In this document: piece after piece, positions 61,441 through 64,000 of the stretch
How positions within the stretch are numbered: the stretch's first letter is position 1
How the letters are laid out: every line of letters begins with the position of its first letter
NCBI RefSeq assembly: GCF_018687495.1
Contig: NZ_CP061293.1
Coordinates: 1,054,001 to 1,118,000 of the forward strand
Direction: 5' to 3'
DNA length: 64,000 nt
DNA from: Polynucleobacter sp. MWH-Svant-W18
GTDB taxonomy: Bacteria > Pseudomonadota > Gammaproteobacteria > Burkholderiales > Burkholderiaceae
Translations under genes and position numbers: made by a program
The notes under the pieces: model-generated
What the model was told of the DNA's origin: nothing
What the model saw: the letters and a program-made list of their open reading frames with translations, nothing else
The model's database searches: none

Positions 61441-61701
61441 TTACAGCTTGCTCAACTTTGCCTCTAACTCCACAGCAAGATCCAGAGCTCCCATATAGCC
61501 AGACTTGAGGTGTGCTGGTAAGTCGGGGTCGCCCACCATGGTGCCCAAGGTTTCAACCACGCTATAAATGATTCCTTTGGCAGCACCTGCAGCGATAGTG
61601 TTATTGGCTACTGCCTCATCAATGTGATTTACCGCATCCAGAAAATAGTCGTGACCTGGTAGACCATCTAGTCCTAATTCTTCTATCGTTTCTTTAGGCA
61701 T
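61441..61701 (-). CDS. Small acidic hypothetical protein
   Basis: An 86-residue protein that I do not recognise. It is acidic and predicted helical, starting MPKETIEELGLDGLPGHDYFLDAVNHIDEAV and rich in Ala and Leu, with no Cys, no signal peptide and no membrane segment. It lies 21 bases downstream of the eRF1-like gene on the same strand, so they are probably cotranscribed. The amino-acid composition and clear start (ATTAAGGAATAAAG before ATG) support it as a real gene. Confidence 0.7.
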   Translation of the reverse strand: MPKETIEELGLDGLPGHDYFLDAVNHIDEAVANNTIAAGAAKGIIYSVVETLGTMVGDPDLPAHLKSGYMGALDLAVELEAKLSKL

Positions 61702-61722
61702 CTTTATTCCTTAATTAAATTC

Positions 61723-62106
61723 TTAAAGCATCTGATCTACTTTATAGAAGAACTTGCGTGCGTGAGCAAGTATTTCTTTATCGCTAGGATGATCGACAGT
61801 TTCTACACCAACAATATTTTCCGCAATTTTAGGATCATGGTGATGGGCATGCTTAATGAGTTCGAGTTTGGCAGAGCCTGGTCCTAGAATCAGAATTTCC
61901 TTTGACTCATTGACTGCTTGAAGCACGGAATGAAGATACTTTGTATCCAAGGCTAATCTACCGCTGCCGACTTCATTGGCCTTGTGATGTAAATGGGAGT
62001 GGGAAGTTTTGCTTCTGATAATTTCAGCCTCACTAGCGTCCTGACTTAAAAACATGACGTGGGCTTCTTGGTGATCGATCCAAATAACTGCGTGATTTAA
62101 TGACAT
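61723..62106 (-). CDS. eRF1-like/host-attachment family small protein
   Basis: A 127-residue protein of the bacterial archaeo-eukaryotic release-factor-like group, often annotated as translational machinery protein. It shows AVIWIDHQEAHVMFL at the start, then a His-rich loop (SHSHLHHK), then ILGPGSAKLELIKH, DPKIAENIVGVETVDHP and the end ILAHARKFF. The core GPGSAK and VETVDHP motifs are typical. The catalytic GGQ of true release factors is absent. The function is likely ribosome-associated by homology, but unproven. The upstream sequence has TAGGAAGAAT before ATG. It is divergent from the glutamate synthase-like gene. Confidence 0.75.
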   Translation of the reverse strand: MSLNHAVIWIDHQEAHVMFLSQDASEAEIIRSKTSHSHLHHKANEVGSGRLALDTKYLHSVLQAVNESKEILILGPGSAKLELIKHAHHHDPKIAENIVGVETVDHPSDKEILAHARKFFYKVDQML

Positions 62107-62275
62107 ATTCTTCCTATGATTAATAATGAGTCCTCCTTCAGGATACTCCTGGAAGGCTTCAGAATGATGTTTAAACCTTGATTCAGGTCAAAATCACAAG
62201 GTAGCATTTAATTCGTATACTCAAATTCTTGAGTTTTCAGTCATTTACCAAAAACACCTCATTTCTAGAGCAAAT

Positions 62276-63904
62276 ATGTCTATTTTCCCAATCCGCCTGA
62301 GCACCTTTGCCTTCAGTATTGTTGGCACCATTATTAGTGGATTTGCCCTCACTATGGGCGTCTCCGATTGGCCCCTGTTTTTGATATTTAGCTTCTTAAC
62401 TGCTGTAGGTATTTATGACAGCCTACAGATAAAGCATGCTATTTTGCGCAACTACCCGATTCTGGGTCATATGCGTTTCTTGCTGGAATTTATTCGTCCA
62501 GAAATACGGCAATACTTTATCGAGGGCGATAACGATAAAACACCCTTCTCTCGAGAGCAGCGTACTTTAGTCTATTCCCGCTCTAAGGCAGTGGCCGATG
62601 AGATTCCCTTTGGCACTACTTTAGATGTGATGGCGCCAGGTTATCAGTGGATTAATCAATCGCTTGCACCAACCCATTTGCCTAGCCATGATTTCCGAAT
62701 TGAGATTGGTGGTAAAGACTGTACGCAGAAATACTCAGCAAGTATTTTTAATATCTCGGCCATGAGCTTTGGCTCTTTGAGCGCTAACGCCATCTTGGCC
62801 CTGAACTTGGGTGCCAAGAAAGGTGGCTTTGCGCATGACACGGGGGAAGGCTCCATATCTCACTACCATCGTGTGCATGGTGGTGACCTGATTTGGGAAA
62901 TCGGCTCTGGCTATTTTGGTTGTCGCAATCCAGACGGGACATTCAATGTCGATAAGTTCAAAGACAATGCCTTAGATGCTCAGGTGAAGATGATTGAGAT
63001 TAAGCTGAGTCAAGGTGCTAAGCCCGGGCATGGTGGCATCCTGCCGGGACCTAAGGTGACCGCTGAGATTGCTGCTGCTCGCGGTGTTAAAGAAGGTGAA
63101 AGCTGTATCTCCCCATCCTCCCACAGTGCATTTTCAACACCAATTGAGATGATGCACTTTGTGCAACGCTTGCGCGATCTTTCAGGTGGTAAACCAGTGG
63201 GCTTTAAGTTATGTATTGGCCACCCTTGGGAATGGTTTGGCATTGTCAAAGCCATGTTAGAAACCAATATTCATCCTGACTTCATTGTGGTCGACGGGTC
63301 TGAAGGCGGTACCGGTGCCTCACCAGTAGAGTTCACTAACCACGTTGGTACACCGCTGCAAGATGGTTTGCGTTTAGTGCATAACACCCTAATGGGCGTG
63401 AATTTGCGCGATAAGATCAAAATTGGCTGCTCTGGAAAAATCATTAGCGCCTTCGATATGGCAGTGGCTTTTGCCTTGGGTGCTGACTGGTGCAATAGTG
63501 CCCGTGGCTTTATGTTCTCGGTAGGCTGCATTCAGGCGCAGGTCTGTAATACAGGCTTTTGCCCTACCGGTGTCACTACCCAAGACCCTGTTCGCCAAAA
63601 AGCGCTAGTGGTACCCGATAAATCTGAGCGCGTCTTTAACTTTCATAATGAAACCCTCAAGACTTTAAAAGAGTTAGTAGAGGCTGCTGGTTTAGATCAT
63701 CCAAACGAGATTGATGCTTCTCATATTGTTCGACGCATTAGTAAAAATGAAGTGCGCCTTTTGTCTTTCTTGTTACCCGAAATGCCAGCAGGTCTTCTAC
63801 TTAAAGACGATCATATTGATCAATCGCTCAACTTACCACGCGTGTTTGAGCTGTATTGGCATAAGGCACAAGCGAGCAGCTTCTCCGCTCACAAGCACGC
63901 CTAA
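62276..63904 (+). CDS. FMN-binding glutamate synthase family protein, membrane-anchored
   Basis: Oxidoreductase of the glutamate-synthase alpha-domain-like family, 542 residues. Two N-terminal membrane helices (8-28 and 31-50) precede the FMN-binding TIM barrel. Motifs: SAMSFGSLSANAILALN, GAKKGGFAHDTGEGS, KPGHGGILPGPKVT, DGSEGGTGASP, and a cysteine set CIQAQVCNTGFCPTGV for a 3Fe-4S cluster. The glutaminase domain of true GltB is absent, so the reaction is uncertain; such proteins may use ammonia or have another substrate. The 169-base divergent region upstream holds no other gene. Confidence 0.88.
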   Translation: MSIFPIRLSTFAFSIVGTIISGFALTMGVSDWPLFLIFSFLTAVGIYDSLQIKHAILRNYPILGHMRFLLEFIRPEIRQYFIEGDNDKTPFSREQRTLVYSRSKAVADEIPFGTTLDVMAPGYQWINQSLAPTHLPSHDFRIEIGGKDCTQKYSASIFNISAMSFGSLSANAILALNLGAKKGGFAHDTGEGSISHYHRVHGGDLIWEIGSGYFGCRNPDGTFNVDKFKDNALDAQVKMIEIKLSQGAKPGHGGILPGPKVTAEIAAARGVKEGESCISPSSHSAFSTPIEMMHFVQRLRDLSGGKPVGFKLCIGHPWEWFGIVKAMLETNIHPDFIVVDGSEGGTGASPVEFTNHVGTPLQDGLRLVHNTLMGVNLRDKIKIGCSGKIISAFDMAVAFALGADWCNSARGFMFSVGCIQAQVCNTGFCPTGVTTQDPVRQKALVVPDKSERVFNFHNETLKTLKELVEAAGLDHPNEIDASHIVRRISKNEVRLLSFLLPEMPAGLLLKDDHIDQSLNLPRVFELYWHKAQASSFSAHKHA

Positions 63905-63907
63905 GCT

Positions 63908-63934
63908 CTGGGTTAGCTCAGAACTCCAGTTTTT
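63908..63934 (+). terminator. Intrinsic terminator after the glutamate synthase-like gene
   Basis: CTGG-GTT (63908-63914) pairs with AACTCCAG (63922-63929), with one bulge, followed by five T (63930-63934). A second inverted repeat, AAAGACC (63946-63952) with GGTCTTT (63971-63977), follows and may serve the opposite strand. Confidence 0.7.
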
Positions 63935-64000
63935 GTTGACTAGTAAAAGACCTCTGTTGCTGGGTAATGGGGTCTTTAAACGCGATCTCTTTTGCCAATA

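Overview
The window reads as the chromosome of a compact freshwater betaproteobacterium, most like Polynucleobacter or a close Burkholderiales relative. This is a judgement from protein style, moderate GC (about 45% by eye), tight gene packing and gene content (sox genes, DusA, FMN-glutamate synthase, an isoquinoline oxidoreductase-type molybdoenzyme). No 16S gene is present to prove it. I see no rRNA, insertion sequence, integrase, phage gene or CRISPR array, and no gene-free stretch longer than 300 bases. The only RNA gene found is tRNA-His.

Layout. 1-719: the 3' part of purU. 726-5468 (minus strand): a tightly packed run of a 2Fe-2S subunit, a Tat-exported molybdopterin subunit and soxX-soxY-soxZ-soxA. 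5620-6688: lrgA/lrgB. 6692-7293: a higBA toxin-antitoxin pair. 7391-8722: a Pif1-like helicase. 8792-13345: signalling genes, namely an MscS channel with a cyclic-nucleotide domain, a substrate-binding-protein/GGDEF hybrid, a LuxR-type response regulator and a PilZ protein. 13361-23070 (minus): type I secretion locus 1, with TPR protein, PilZ, a 1190-residue Ig-like repeat protein, ABC exporter, HlyD and TolC. 23279-26378 (plus): a CHASE2 adenylate cyclase followed by a class II cyclic-nucleotide phosphodiesterase. 26428-52558 (minus): type I secretion/adhesin locus 2, eight genes in one direction: a NodT-type outer-membrane factor, a single-chain double ABC exporter, HlyD, a LuxR protein with a degenerate cyclase domain, a periplasmic ClpP-like protein, a TPR/beta-barrel protein, a FecR-domain protein and a 4100-residue adhesin. 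52737-59113: HD-GYP, a MerR-like/adenylate cyclase fusion and a MASE1-PAS-GGDEF-EAL protein. 59286-63904: an FGE-like protein, tRNA-His, dusA, two small proteins and an FMN-dependent glutamate synthase-like protein.

How it fits together. Two type I secretion loci carrying giant repeat proteins are embedded among cAMP genes (two predicted cyclases, one phosphodiesterase, one cyclic-nucleotide-binding channel, one cyclase-like pseudoenzyme) and c-di-GMP genes (two GGDEF proteins, one EAL domain, one HD-GYP, two PilZ). No LapD or LapG homologue is visible, so any adhesin-release mechanism here is not the classic Lap system. Short palindromes with ATAACT/AGTTAT arms recur in front of the giant adhesin, the outer-membrane exporter gene and the GGDEF-EAL gene, which suggests shared control. 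The most unusual pieces are the double ABC exporter with a degenerate first ATPase, the LuxR-pseudocyclase, a Cys/His-rich island inside the giant adhesin, and a cluster of TAGACAGT sites in front of the MerR-cyclase gene.
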